A DNA stretch of 64,000 nucleotides from Spirulina major PCC 6313 (GTDB lineage Bacteria; Cyanobacteriota; Cyanobacteriia; Cyanobacteriales; Spirulinaceae). Positions 9,543 to 22,200 of the stretch are shown here, piece after piece. The position numbers and the translations under genes were made by a program. Within the stretch, counting starts at the first letter, position 1. Each line of letters opens with the position of its first letter. The stretch lies in assembly GCF_001890765.1 (NCBI RefSeq), contig NZ_KV878783.1, positions 559,028 to 623,027 on the forward strand, in the 5' to 3' direction. A model generated the notes under the pieces. The model had not been told where the DNA came from. It was given only the letters and a program-made list of their open reading frames with translations, and did not search any database.

Positions 9543-12411
9543 TCACCAACATACCCTGCACCGGATCAGCCGTGGGTTCAGCGGTAAACACCAATTGACC
9601 TTGGGCATTTTTACCCCAGCCTTGAGCAATTAGGGGGTTTGTGGTTTGGGGTGGGGGCGGTGTCGCGGTGATGAGGGCCGCTCGGATCGGTTTGTTTGTA
9701 CCGACAAAGGGTGCGATCGCCCCTACTCCAGATTCACTCAAACTCGACGAAACCCCCTGCGGCCCCGTAGGAACGGCCAACCCAGACACCGCAAATTGTC
9801 CCGTAGTTTGCTGATCTGTGCCAGGGCGAACGGTACAGACCCGCTCCACCACCTCCGGCGACTCCACCACCGGGATTTCAATCAACGCCTGGGTCGGGTC
9901 AATATCCGGCGTATTCAGCACCACCTCGCCATTGAGTTCTGGATTCACCAACGAAATCGCCGTAATGTCATTCTCCGCCGTCCGCACTAACCGAAACTCC
10001 AGCCCAAAAATCCCCTGGGCCGTAATCACAATCCGACCCCCCCGACCCTGAAACGAATTCGAGGCAATATCACTATTAAACAATCCCGTCACCGTCGCCG
10101 CTGCGATCGTAATATTCCCCCCATCCCCCGGCTGGTTCGCTGTCCCCGCCGTCGTCGCAATTTCGCTGTCAAACAGCATCACAATATGGTCAGCCGAGAG
10201 GGTTAAATTGCCACCTTGCCCAGAGGTGGTGGAGCCAGTGATACTCGCGTTGTTGTTGAGACGGATATAGCGAGCGTTGACCGTGAGGTTACCCGCGTTG
10301 CCGCTAGGGCCATTGGGGTTGAAGCCTTCCACGGTGATTGTGCCTGAATCACTAATGTTCAGGGTGGTTGCTTTGATGCTGAGGTTGCCTGCATTTTGAT
10401 CTGTACGGGTGCGAGCTGCGATCGCGCTTGGGAGAAGGCTTCCTTCACCTTGAACCGTAATGGTGTCATCCACTTCAACAATTAAGCTACCACCTGCACC
10501 ATTACCAGCCGTTCCTGCCGTCAAATTACCTCCATTGCTAAGGAATAAGGTAGCTGCTTTAACCGTGAGTTGACCGCCTTGTCCTACTGCACCAACATTC
10601 ACCTGTGTTGAAATGCCACTTTGAACAACATCACCACCATCTACGCCTTCGCCAATAACCCGGATCGAATCAGAAGCTGTGATATCCACATTACCGCCTA
10701 AACCTGTCCCAAATACACCCGCAGAAATCTGTGAGCCGCCTAAAACTTGAAGCTGGCCGGTATTAATTTCGACACTTCCGCCTGAACCTGTTGCGCCGGC
10801 ATCGATTTGTGAGGTAATACGGCTCACATCATCCAAGTTAATTTGGTTGGCATTGAGGCGAACCGTACCTGCATCACCCGAAAGGAATGCTGTCGTGGCA
10901 ATTTCACTACGATTACTGAGGGTAATGTGATCAGCGATCGCTTCCACTCTGCCAGCATTTCCTGCACCCAGGGAATCTGAGACGATTCGACCATCATCAA
11001 GACTAAGTCGTTTCGTATTGATAAAAGCATTTCCAGCTTGACCTGAACTAAAAAAAGTACTTGCTGATATTGTTCCACCAGATTGAATTGTAGTTGAGTC
11101 ACTGATATTGAGATCAACATTGCCAGCAGTCCCTACATCTGTTGTTTCCGCAGCGATAATACCGTCATCAAACAGGGTCAATCTAGTTCCGTTAACCGTA
11201 ATATCCCCTCCCTGATTACCGTTATCAACTTTTGCGTAGAGGCCACTCGGCCCCATGAAGGTCACACCAGTACCACTAATGTCTAGTGTGTCAGTGTTAA
11301 CCGTGATATCACCAGGGCTATCCCCAAAGAAGAATGTACCAGTCAGTACTTGCGCCCCATTTTGAATAGTGACTTGAGGAGCTGAAAGTAGGATGTCACC
11401 ACTACTCCCCGTTGCTGCTGCACTAAAACCACTTTTAGTCGCGATTAATGTAGGACGTAAATTACTAAACCCAGTGAGTTGAATGCGTTCTAAACCTGTG
11501 ACAGTAATATCTTGTCCTGCACCAGCACCTTGAGTGATTGACAAAATCACAGAGCCATCTTCTAGGTTCACTTGTCGTCCCTGGACATTAATTGCGCCAC
11601 CAGCCATGCTACTTGCATCAATCGATGCTCGACCCGTTAACTCAACATCTAGAAAATTTTGCACTCCTGAGTAGTCAAATGCCAGATCAGAAGATAAATT
11701 GACTGTTGCCCCTTCTGCTACACTGCCAATTTCAATTCGGCCTTGATCTGTACGGACATTGCCACCTTGGAACTGAATTCCACCCCCGATAAGCGCCACT
11801 GTTTGATTGGGAGAAGACTGAATTCCGGTGCTGGTTGCAGAATCTAGTTCATCATGGAGCGAACCGGTGAGCGTGTGCCCCGTACCCTCAATCCGGATCT
11901 GACCGGGTGAACCCGTGAAACGCAGAGCTGTAGGAGCCTGGACAGATAATGTCCCACCCAGACTTGTATCTGATGCATCAAAAATACCATCTGGAAACTG
12001 CACCTGAGTTGCTGTGCTCCCAACAAAAGAAACATCTGTTGCCAATTGGGCATTTTGCCCCAAGTGAATACCTGCGGGATTGATCAGAAAAATTTGCACA
12101 GGGGTACTGTTAGCTGAGATGGTGCTGTTGATCCATGAAGTTGAACCATTGATCACACGCCCAAAAATTCGTTTGACAGTACCTGTGTTGTTGAAGCGAA
12201 CGGGTGTGTTGCCAGGGCTAAACTCAGTAAAGCTGTGGAAGAGATTTTCCTGACCTGAGGGATGATCCCCACCATCAATTGTGATGGTCGTACCAGGAGT
12301 AACAATTGTGCTAGAGCCTGGAAATTTATTGATCTGGGCATTACTAGGAATAGCAAAAGAGGCGAAGAGGATTACTGCTCCGCTCCAAGAGGACAATGTT
12401 CTGTTCATCAA
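9523..12411 (-). CDS. TpsA-type filamentous adhesin (haemagglutination activity domain)
   Basis: A 962-residue secreted protein. A signal peptide ending near PSNAQ is followed by the two-partner-secretion domain, with FHSFTEFSPGNTPVRFNN and the FLINPAGIHLGQNAQL motif (the NPNG/NPAG signature). The long middle part is a right-handed beta-helix built from repeats such as AGNVDLNISDSTTI and GGSLIVEVDDTITV. The C-terminal region contains a CTVRP segment and ends with a GWGKNAQGQLVFT stretch common in cyanobacterial members. It directly precedes its transporter gene (20-base overlap) and follows a PEP-CTERM gene by 31 bases. Predicted role: surface adhesion or aggregation. Confidence 0.85.
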   Translation of the reverse strand: MMNRTLSSWSGAVILFASFAIPSNAQINKFPGSSTIVTPGTTITIDGGDHPSGQENLFHSFTEFSPGNTPVRFNNTGTVKRIFGRVINGSTSWINSTISANSTPVQIFLINPAGIHLGQNAQLATDVSFVGSTATQVQFPDGIFDASDTSLGGTLSVQAPTALRFTGSPGQIRIEGTGHTLTGSLHDELDSATSTGIQSSPNQTVALIGGGIQFQGGNVRTDQGRIEIGSVAEGATVNLSSDLAFDYSGVQNFLDVELTGRASIDASSMAGGAINVQGRQVNLEDGSVILSITQGAGAGQDITVTGLERIQLTGFSNLRPTLIATKSGFSAAATGSSGDILLSAPQVTIQNGAQVLTGTFFFGDSPGDITVNTDTLDISGTGVTFMGPSGLYAKVDNGNQGGDITVNGTRLTLFDDGIIAAETTDVGTAGNVDLNISDSTTIQSGGTISASTFFSSGQAGNAFINTKRLSLDDGRIVSDSLGAGNAGRVEAIADHITLSNRSEIATTAFLSGDAGTVRLNANQINLDDVSRITSQIDAGATGSGGSVEINTGQLQVLGGSQISAGVFGTGLGGNVDITASDSIRVIGEGVDGGDVVQSGISTQVNVGAVGQGGQLTVKAATLFLSNGGNLTAGTAGNGAGGSLIVEVDDTITVQGEGSLLPSAIAARTRTDQNAGNLSIKATTLNISDSGTITVEGFNPNGPSGNAGNLTVNARYIRLNNNASITGSTTSGQGGNLTLSADHIVMLFDSEIATTAGTANQPGDGGNITIAAATVTGLFNSDIASNSFQGRGGRIVITAQGIFGLEFRLVRTAENDITAISLVNPELNGEVVLNTPDIDPTQALIEIPVVESPEVVERVCTVRPGTDQQTTGQFAVSGLAVPTGPQGVSSSLSESGVGAIAPFVGTNKPIRAALITATPPPPQTTNPLIAQGWGKNAQGQLVFTAEPTADPVQGMLVSAVRCG

Positions 12412-12442
12412 ATCAACTGCTAGAGGGCTAGTGTAGGGTCAC

Positions 12443-13159
12443 TCATGAGGAGGGATTACAGGAACGACGCTTAAACAAGCGAGTCAGTGCTAGTAGTCCA
12501 ATGATGAGAAGTGGTAGAACTTGTGATGGTTCAGGTATTTCTACTTGCTCACATCCAGAAACACATTCGACGGAAGTATCCAGCATTTGATGCAGAGTGT
12601 ATCGATTAAATTGATCTCTCAGTGCAATTTCAACATTGTATTCGTCTGTGGCAATTTCTTGGTAAGTTTGGGTGTCTGAGGTTGGGTTGGGGCTAGTTGA
12701 AATTCGTTGGGGTGCTAGTTCACCGTTAAATGGATTAGATTGCCAGTCAAAGTCAAAGAATGGATCATCGATAATCTCTGGCAAGATCATCCAGTAGGTT
12801 TCTGTTGAGTTGTTTACAGTGCGGGTGAAGCGGGCGAAGTTTAATACATCAACGCCAGTTACGGTGTCGGTGCTTTCTGTCGGTATACCGAGTTCGCCAA
12901 AGACACTGTAAGTACTGCTCTGGGGGATATCAAGCTGTCGCCACCAAAGGTTGGGAGCCTGAATAGTGTAGTCCGGATCATCTTTTTTGATGTAAGTCGC
13001 GTCACCACTGACGGTATTTTTTAGGTCAAAGCGGAATCCGAGCAGGGGTTGGTAGTCGAACATTTCGACGTTCCAAGTTACATCTGGCATTTTGGGGTGT
13101 GCTCCGTGATGAATATCAGCAGGTTGATCAAGGTGAGGGGCAAGTAAGGCGGGCAACAA
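12443..13159 (-). CDS. PEP-CTERM protein lacking a visible signal peptide
   Basis: The C-terminus has the PEP-CTERM layout: IPEPSQ, a hydrophobic helix (VLPLLIIGLLALTRLF) and a basic end (KRRS). Such tails are recognised by exosortase, which implies export and anchoring or release at the surface. The only starts in frame are TTG at 13159 or 13156 and ATG codons inside the folded part (first at KMPDVTWN). None gives a normal signal peptide. An adjacent frame upstream encodes a hydrophobic stretch (LPLTLINLLIFIT), so a single-base frameshift at the CCCCAAAA run near 13090 is possible. First gene of the tight TpsA-TpsB-CHAT operon. The middle domain is not recognised. Confidence 0.65.
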   Translation of the reverse strand: MLPALLAPHLDQPADIHHGAHPKMPDVTWNVEMFDYQPLLGFRFDLKNTVSGDATYIKKDDPDYTIQAPNLWWRQLDIPQSSTYSVFGELGIPTESTDTVTGVDVLNFARFTRTVNNSTETYWMILPEIIDDPFFDFDWQSNPFNGELAPQRISTSPNPTSDTQTYQEIATDEYNVEIALRDQFNRYTLHQMLDTSVECVSGCEQVEIPEPSQVLPLLIIGLLALTRLFKRRSCNPSS

Positions 13160-13260
13160 GAACCGCTTATAACCCCTATGGTGATGCGGTAAATTGTTAT
13201 GCAGTCACCCGGTGATGAAATTGAGCAGACAGCGTCTGCCATTTTGAGATTGTGAAGAAT

Positions 13261-16200
13261 TTAACCGTATTGAATGTGATCTACCTCCCAGCCGTTGGCA
13301 TCGTTGGTTGAAATTTTTACGGAGGCGATGCCTTTGTTGTTGGAGATGCCGAGGAATTCGTCGGCGGCGTTGGTGAAGGTTTGGGCATCGCTCTGACCGA
13401 GGCTCACGCCTTGGCGATCAAAGGCTTCAATGGTGGCGGTGCTGCTGGGGTCGATGTCGGTGATCACGAGGCCGACATGGGTAAAGTCTTGGGCAAACTC
13501 AAGAGTGAGGTCGGTGCTATTCACTTGGAGAGCTTTGCTACCATTCGTGAGGTTGTTCTCTTGCGCCAGTCCACCGCTGATGATGTTGGCGTTGGTGTGA
13601 TTTTGAATCGTGAGGGCGGGGCCATTGATCAGGTTGTCTTGGAAGTCTCCAATGTGGAGGGTGGGGAGGTTAGCGGTTTGGAAGGGGCTATCGGTGGAGG
13701 TGGTGTAGGGAGTGGAGGGGCGATAGTGGGTGGTGAGGCTAGGAAGGGGAGTGGCTTTGCCGAAAACGACATAACTTTCATCAGCGTTATAAGTACCAAT
13801 AATTAGATCATCAAATCCATCTCCATTAATATCACCTGCTCCCCTTACCATGTACCCCGAATAATCACGTTCATTTATTCCATTCAGCCAAAAACCATTG
13901 TTACCATCCAGAGTGTCCACTTCAACCTCTCCATCATTACCTACTTGTTGTCCACCAAATACGAGATAGCTTCGTCCTGCATTATCATTGGGGTAGGTAT
14001 GCGCAACAAGAAAATCATCAATTTCATCACCATTAAAATCACCTACTTCACTAACAAGATTACCTGGTTGGTGATATTGATGAACACCCCGTACTTCAAC
14101 ACCGCTGATCACAAAACCGTTCTCTCCATCTAAACCATAAGGTGATCGCCCAATACTCTTGACTTGACTATTTCCGAACACAACACTGCCGCCTCCATAA
14201 GAGCCAAAAAGTAAATCATCAACACCATCCGCATTGAAGTCACCTGCACCACCTATAGCAAATCCTCCAGAGAAGACAAATCCAGTGTCATCGTCAATCT
14301 CTGATAACTCGAAGCTCCCATTTTTGCCAATATCTTCATTCCCAAAAATGACATATTGACTAAAATTCTGTATATACCCAGAGTCAATCATAAAGTCGTC
14401 AATACCATCTGCATTGACATCTCCTGCCGCCCTTACAGATTGTCCGAATCCTGATTCATAGAAAAGTCCATCAATAAAAAATCCCTGATTACTATTGAGG
14501 TTACTTAGTTCAATAAGACCATCATTCGCAACATCAGAACCCCCGAAAATCAAATAGCTTCTTCCAGCTTCTCTAAGATCGCCTTGTCCAAACCCAGGTG
14601 TACCAATGAGTATGTCATCAAAACCATCATTATTCACATCTCCAGCACTACTTACAGAAAAGCCTGTCTGATCATTTTGATTGATTCCTTGTATAGCGAA
14701 GCCATTATTACTATCTAAATTTGCCAATTCAATGTTACCGCTACTACCAACATCACTGTTACCAAAAATTATGTAGCTACCACCTTTACCTTCAAATGCT
14801 TCTGGTGCTCCAATAATTAGGTCATTGATTCCATCTCCGTTCACATCTCCAGCGCTACTTACAGATGCATCAGCACTGAAATAGCCTTCGATCGTAAAGC
14901 CATTATTTCCATTGAGATCTGCTATATCAGCATTCCCACTATTGCCAATCTGATTGTTTCCAAATAGAACGTAACTTTTCCCAAATTGCTGAGACCCAAG
15001 GATTAGATCGTCAATGCCATCGTCATTCACATCACCTGCATTACTTACGGCTAATGAGCTTCCCCTGATCACAAATCCATTACTGCCATCCAAATCGCTC
15101 AAATTAAACACCGCCGGAAATGCCTCAGGCGTAACCCCGTGAGCCACATCAAACGCCACATCTACTCGTCCACTCGCAGCCCCCAACTCATCCACCGCAC
15201 TGACCTGAAAACCTAACACATCATCCCCTGCCAGATTCGAGACCCACTGCAACGCATCACCAGGGCGAACCAACGTCTGCCCCACCGTCACTGCTTGGCC
15301 ATTGAGTGTCAACACTCCATCGCCCACGCCCTCAATCCGGAAGCTCATCACATCCCCATTCGCATCCGTCGCATCCGAAGCCACCAACAGATCTGCATAC
15401 GTGATCGTCTGCACCTGGAACTGAGTCGCTCCCGTCAAGGTATCAATTTGAGTCAACGTCGGTGCAGAATTAAACGCCGTCACCGAAACTTCGACCAAGC
15501 CGTAGGTTCCCCGATAAGCCCCACTCTTCTCAGCCAAGCTCAAATCATTCCAACGATCAGTTCCTGCATGGAATTGATGGGCAAAATCTTCCCCACCGAC
15601 AAAATCCTGAGCATTATTTGGCTCCGTGCTATACCAGCGACTGTACGTTGAGGGGCTACCATCAGCCCAGGCAAAATTTCCTTCGGTTTGACCCAATACC
15701 TCGCTATCCGTCAAACCAAGCCAGAAAGTACCAGTACTGCTAAATGTATCTAAAACCCACTGCTGCTCACTCGCATCATTAATCGTGATCAAATTGCCAC
15801 CGAATGATAGTGCCTGCTCCTGCGCCCCCAGCCAAGTATCCGGAGCTGTCAAAAAATAATAGTTGCCCGTATCAGCGTTGAAATAAACCGGATTCGGTGC
15901 ATTAATCAAATTCGCATCACTGATTCCGGCTAACGTTTGGCTCATTTCTGAGAGCGTTGTGCCACTTTCGATCTGACTCCGCCAGCTTGTAATTTCATCA
16001 GGTGTTGCACTACGACCTAACGCCTGTTGATAAAGAGCATCGATAGTCGTTGCGACTTGATAGTTACCTTGACCATCGATCGCAGATTCAATAATGTCAC
16101 GACGCAAACTGTCAATCGATTCTCCGGCATCAAAACGAGCCTGCCAATCTTCAAATAAAGAGACATCCCGACCGATCGCATCTCGTGCAATTTGGTTAAT

Positions 16201-19200
16201 GGGGTGCAACTCCTCAATCCAGACTTGCCCCGTGCGATGTAGCCCCAAGTCATACGCCCCCGTATCCTTGAGCGTAATGGTGACATCCTCAAGACCATCC
16301 GCCTCAAAGTCACCCAAGGGGTTAATCCCCACTGTGGCAATAAGCTGACCCGCCTCAAATGTCACCGAGCCAGACAACGCCTTGAAATCAGTACCATTGA
16401 TTGCACTCCCACCCACGGTATATTCCACCGTCAAAGCTTGGGAAATATCCCCCACACGAGTAAAGATGACCTGACCCGAATTACCATCCTCATCTGCACC
16501 GTAGTCCGTGACCTCCACATTGACAATCGGCTTGGCGAGCTGGTCTGGATCAATCTCAATCAAACCCGTAAGCGAGTGTCCCATCTGGGCAACAACATCA
16601 TTCCAAAGCCCACGTTCGCGAATGGGGGTGCTACCCGTGGGGATATAGACAACCGTACCCACCGGAATAGCGTACTGTGTGCCATCCGCATAGCTTGAAC
16701 CATCCGCTTTTTGGATTTCACCCCAACGGAAGCCAGACCCAAGATATTGCTGCGCAATACTCCACAGCGAGTCACCAGGCTGGAATCTGTAAGACTGTCG
16801 GGTTTGTTGCGAACCATTGGTTAGCTCAGCCGTAACGAATTCACTGAAATCCTCTCTTACACCACCGATCAGAACATTATTAGGTTCTCCCGATCGCCAA
16901 TTACTAAAACTAACTGCCTCACCATTGACCCATTGGAAACTCCCCTCCGATGCACCGTAGAACTCACTATCGGTCATCCCCAACCAAAATGTTGTGTCTC
17001 GGAAGGTGTTCACTAACCAATCACTTTCGGCTTGGTCATTAATCGTCACCAAATTGCCGCCGAGGGCTTCAGCTTGCGCTTGCGCCCCATGCCAACTGTC
17101 GATTTCACTCACTACATATTGATGACCATTAGCGGGGTTGATCTGGACAAACGGGCCATAATTCCACTGGCGAGTGCTGTTAGCAATAGTCGCTGTGCTA
17201 CTCGCTTGGCTACCCACTACATAGCCAGTACCATTGGCTAAACTGATCACCACCGATTCATCACCTTCCGTGAAGTCGGTGTCATAGAAGGCCGAAACCC
17301 CAAATGTTGCACCCTTCTCCCCTGCGGCGATCAACACTGATCCGGTTAGCGGTAGATCACTGCCATCTACCCCCGCACCACTCAGAGAATAATTCACTGT
17401 TAAGTCTTGGCTGGTGTCTCCATCCCGTTCCACATAGAACACCGCCGCATCCCCATCTTCCGAAGCGATCTGATCCAACGCTTGTAAGGTCACTTCTGCT
17501 GAGGGAGGCTCAGGATCATTATCTGCAATGTTGATGGTATGAGCCGCCAGCACATTACTGGTGACATATCCTGCACCTGCTGCCAACTCAACAATCAGTG
17601 TCTCAGTTCCCTCATAAATCGAGTCATCGGTCGGCTGTACTGTGATGAACCGTGAGACCTCACCCGCCGCAAACGTGATTGAGTTCGGTAAATCATAATC
17701 TTGACCATTCTCAGCCGTGCCAGAGAGCGTGTAATTCACAGTCAAGGGCTGTGAAAGATCACCTCCGGAGCGAATAACCGTAAATGACCCTTCTGCCCCA
17801 TCTTCAGAAGCAGCAAATGCACCGGGGGTGAGCATTACTTCCGCAGGTGGAAGCTCGGTTACTGCTGCTGTGATATTTATCGGTACAGCATCATCCTGCC
17901 CATCACTAGCAATAATCGTAAATGCAGGAATGCTGTTCCCCACTGCATCCGGTGTCCATTCCAGCGTTTGACCAGGACTCAACTCAATCGTCCCAGCCAC
18001 AACCTGACCATTCTGGGTTAGGCTGCCGGACTGTAAAGCATCGACCGTAAAGGTGATAGCATCACCTTCAACATCCGTTGCACCCGTCACATTGACTAAA
18101 TCTTGATAAGAAATGGTGAATGGCTGGCCCAGGGTTAACCCAGTGAGTAAGCCATCAGTCAAACGAGGTGCATCGTTCACTGCAATGCCGTTGAGTTCAA
18201 TGACATCTGCGATCGGCGTAGCAATCCGACCATCATCGGCTGAGATTTGCAGTTGAACTGTGCCATTGAAATCGGTGGCGGGGGTGAATTGGAGATCTTG
18301 CAGAGCAGCTTCAACTTCTGCGGGTGTGCCGTTAAACTCCCAAACGCCTGCTGCCTCTGAAGTCTTACCACCGCCGGTGAGTACACCAACCCCATCAGGC
18401 ACAGTGATCAGCACGGAGAGATTATCACCATTCGCATCGGTGACGACAATATCAGTCAGTGTAAGGGGTTGATCTTCTGTATAGGTTAGGGGTTGGGGAA
18501 CGTTGAGGACTGGTGGGGTGTTGACCGTGGGATCAGTGCCATAAACCTGAAACTGCCACGAATCCAGATGCCCCTGATATGGTAGGGAAGAGGTATCTAG
18601 ATAGTCTGTTTTATCCCGGATTGTTACCGTCCAAGTTCCCTGCGAGGATACTCCCCAATGTCGTAGAGATGAGAAAGTCCAATTCAGTGCTGTTGCTTGC
18701 ACTTGCGGGTCACTATACCGACCGTAAACCTTATCGTTACTGTGGGGCTTCGCCAAAATCGACTCAACGCCATCTGGAGATTTCAACACGATTTCTAAAT
18801 CTCCACGATAAGAATGCTTGCCACGGAGAATTAGCTCTACGGATTCGATCTGAACGTTCTCATCAACATTAATGTCAAATTCCAAGACATTAGGGATAGG
18901 ATTACTTCCTGTGTACCCCTCATTCTTAATTCTTCCCTGTGGGAACCCAAGAATGTCTTCTACAGGTTGTGATAAAGATATCTCAGTTGGTAATGAAACC
19001 CATGTTTTGGCAGCATTCACTGCTGCTGCTGCGTCAATAATGCCAAAACCGTACTCGTGACTATGGCTGATTGTGGCACTGCCAATGATCTGCTCAGGAG
19101 TCCAGTCTGAAGCAAGGTTATCTCGCTGTGCAGTTGTGATCAGAATATGCTGCACATCCCGCCAAGTCAGGTCTGGGTTAACCTCCAACATAAGAGCAAC

Positions 19201-22200
19201 AACACCTGAAACAAACGGCGCTGCCGCAGAAGTACCGTTGAAGTCATGGATATAATCGCCATGACCTCCTGTTGTAGTGATGTCATCGGAGTAGGCTGTC
19301 ACCATCAACGAAGCACCAGGATTGCTATAGTCTGTCACTGTGTTACCGCTGTTGACTGCCCCGACTGAAATTGTGGCACGGTGATTTGCTAGAGAGCTAT
19401 AGTCAGTGCGATCGCCCAACTCAGCATCGTTGCCCCCAGCAAACACGTAAATATTGCCTTTGCCTTGCCGACCCGCCAAAACTGCATTATCAATGGCGTT
19501 CTCCCACAAGGGGTCAGTCGGTGGCAAACCAATCACACCACTATTGGTGTTGAGCTTTGGTCCAAAGAAACCCCAACCCCAACTATTTTGATAAATATCG
19601 ATTGCATCCGTCCTGTGGGACAGAACATCTGCAATTTCAATTTGATTTGTGCCATTCGCACCAAATCGGAGAGCTGCCCATTGGGCTTCTGGCGCAACAC
19701 CTGACCCATCGTCTGCTGTTGTTGTGTTGGTTGCGTGAGATGAATCAGCACCTCCTGCAACAATGCCTGCAACATTAGTACCATGCTCATTGAACATGGA
19801 AACTTCAACCGATAGTTCTTCAAACCAGCCCGTTACACTACCGTTTCCATCGGCATCATTATTGGAAATCGCCAGCGCCCAACTTTTGTGATTACGCCAA
19901 TTCCATGCTCCATTGACATGAGCATCAATATCGTTGGAAGTGAAAGAGTATTCCAACTGACCAGAAGCTCCTTCGACAAGGCTGATGATTCGCTTGGTCG
20001 GATCTTCAGGTAGACCTTGCTTATTCAGCGGCAAAAGATGAAAGTCTAGTTCATCGACTTCAGCATGGTCTAACTTGAAACCAACATCAAAATCCTGAAT
20101 TACACCGTGAAACGTCTCAAATGGGATAGGAATAAAATTGAAAGAGCTTTGAGTCCAGTAGAATTCATTTAAAGTGGGGTCATGGAATGTAGCATTAAGC
20201 GGTGTGTCAAAGATTTCAAGACCATTAACCAGACCAGAGCCAGTGATAAAGCTGGAGACATCTCCATCACCTTCATCAAAATCCCAGCTGAGATCAGCAT
20301 TTGGATTTAAGTTTCCTTCAAAGTTATCTGCCAAGTCCAAATGGTCTATGGCAAATCCAATATCTGTCACACCAACGGTCACACCAGAACCATAAATTGG
20401 ATTTTGGGGATCGCCATGCCAAGCTGCGTCTAAATTACCTTGAATTAGATGCCACTGGCTGCCGTCTTGGAATAGTGGCTGGTTAGTGGGTGAGTAAACA
20501 TCCAGCTTAAAATCAATCAATGGGTAAGCGTACTCAATAAACGCTTGGCTACCAAACCATTCTTGAAGTTCGGCAAGATCTTGCTGGTTAGTCAACGTCC
20601 AACGATAGGTATTAGAAATATGACCAATCACTCCTTGATTTTCTGCACCAATTAAATCGGCGAGTTGATTTGCATCTTGGCCGTAGCGAACACTGACAAT
20701 CCAATCCTGGCGACTTTCGAGCAGGCTGGAATTGTACTGTTCTAGATTGCTTGCTGTTGCCAGAGCTTCCTTTGCGCGATCGCTCAACTCTTCCCCAGCG
20801 GGCAACGACAACACGGTGAAGTCTCGCGTCTCACCGATTTCACTTAACCCAGACTGATACTGCGTAATCGTTTTGACTTCATAGTTTCCGGCGGGAAAGA
20901 GAGCATCCTGCTCAAACTTGAACCGGCCTGCTTCGTCAAAGTCAGTGATTTCTTGAACGACTTCCCAGTCACCACTGTGGCGGTTGCGTACCCAGACTGC
21001 AACGCTTTCGATGAGTTCAGGACTATCAGCGCGGCCAATGAGGCGAAAGTTTTCGGTGGGATTGAAGAAGCGATCGCTATAGGTATTAACCTGGCTATCT
21101 TGATCGATCAGGTCGAAAAATTCTTGGGCCTGGGGTTTGTGATCCCACCAGCTTAGGTTACTGTCGGCCAGGGTGGGGGCGGTGGTGGTTGCGCCGCGAA
21201 TTTGGAAGATGGCATCGTTAAAATCTCCGTCATACTTCGTGCCGTTGGGGTCGAGGTCTTCAAAACCGAAGGTGTGACCTTGGCCGGTGATATCCACCAG
21301 GGCGGGCTGATCGAAGGAGAAAATGGGTTTACCTTTGCCCTGTTGCAGATCGGCGATGGTGTAGCGCGGGGTGAGGAGGATGCCGAACTGTTGGCCGGGG
21401 GTGAGTTCGAGGGTTTTGGGGCCGATATACTCTCCGGCGTTGAAGTCGTCGCGCAATTGACCGCTATATTTTGCGCCTTGGGTGCGATCGCTGATCACCG
21501 TCTGACCCAAATCAGACTCGCTCAACACACGCCGCGTGGCTTCGGCTTGAAACTCAGCGGTATGAGATTGACGAATATCCATCCCCTCCAAGCTGAAGAG
21601 TCCCATCTCAAACTGAAAGGCTCCACCGTCATAGAGATAGTCCAAGGAAAGATGGCCAGTTTCGCCGACGGTAAACACCCCATGGGGGAGTTCAGAGGTT
21701 GAGGGTTCAGAGGTTGAAAGTTCAAAGGGTGAAGGCTCAGAGGTTGAGCTTTCAGGGGTTGAGGGTTGAGGGTTTGGGGTTGAGCTTTCAGGGAGTGACG
21801 GTTGAGGGGGTGAAGGCTCAGATATTGAGGGTTGAGGGGGTGAAGGCTCAGATATTGAGGGTTGAGGGGGTGAAGGCTCAGATGTTGACAGTTGAGGGGG
21901 TGAAGGCTCAGATGTTGACGGTTGAGGGGGGGCGAGTGGTTCAAGGCTGATCGGTGCGGGTTGAGGCGATCGCAAATCAGGGCTTGGATCGGTGTCGGCG
22001 GGGGGAACGATCGCATGATCCTCTCTCACACGATCCTCTAAAGGTGGGGTGAGGGTTGAATCAGACTTTGGAGCCGGTTGAACAGGGTTGGGGTCCAATA
22101 GGGCGTTGAGATAATCTTGCACCTGTTGCGCGATCGCCTCTCCTGACGGGCCAGGTGCTGCAACGGTATTGAGGATTTCGTCGCCTGCGATCGCCTCGTC

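Noticed and set aside
21706-21945. CRISPR-like periodicity
   Set aside because: It is an in-frame coding repeat inside the giant gene.
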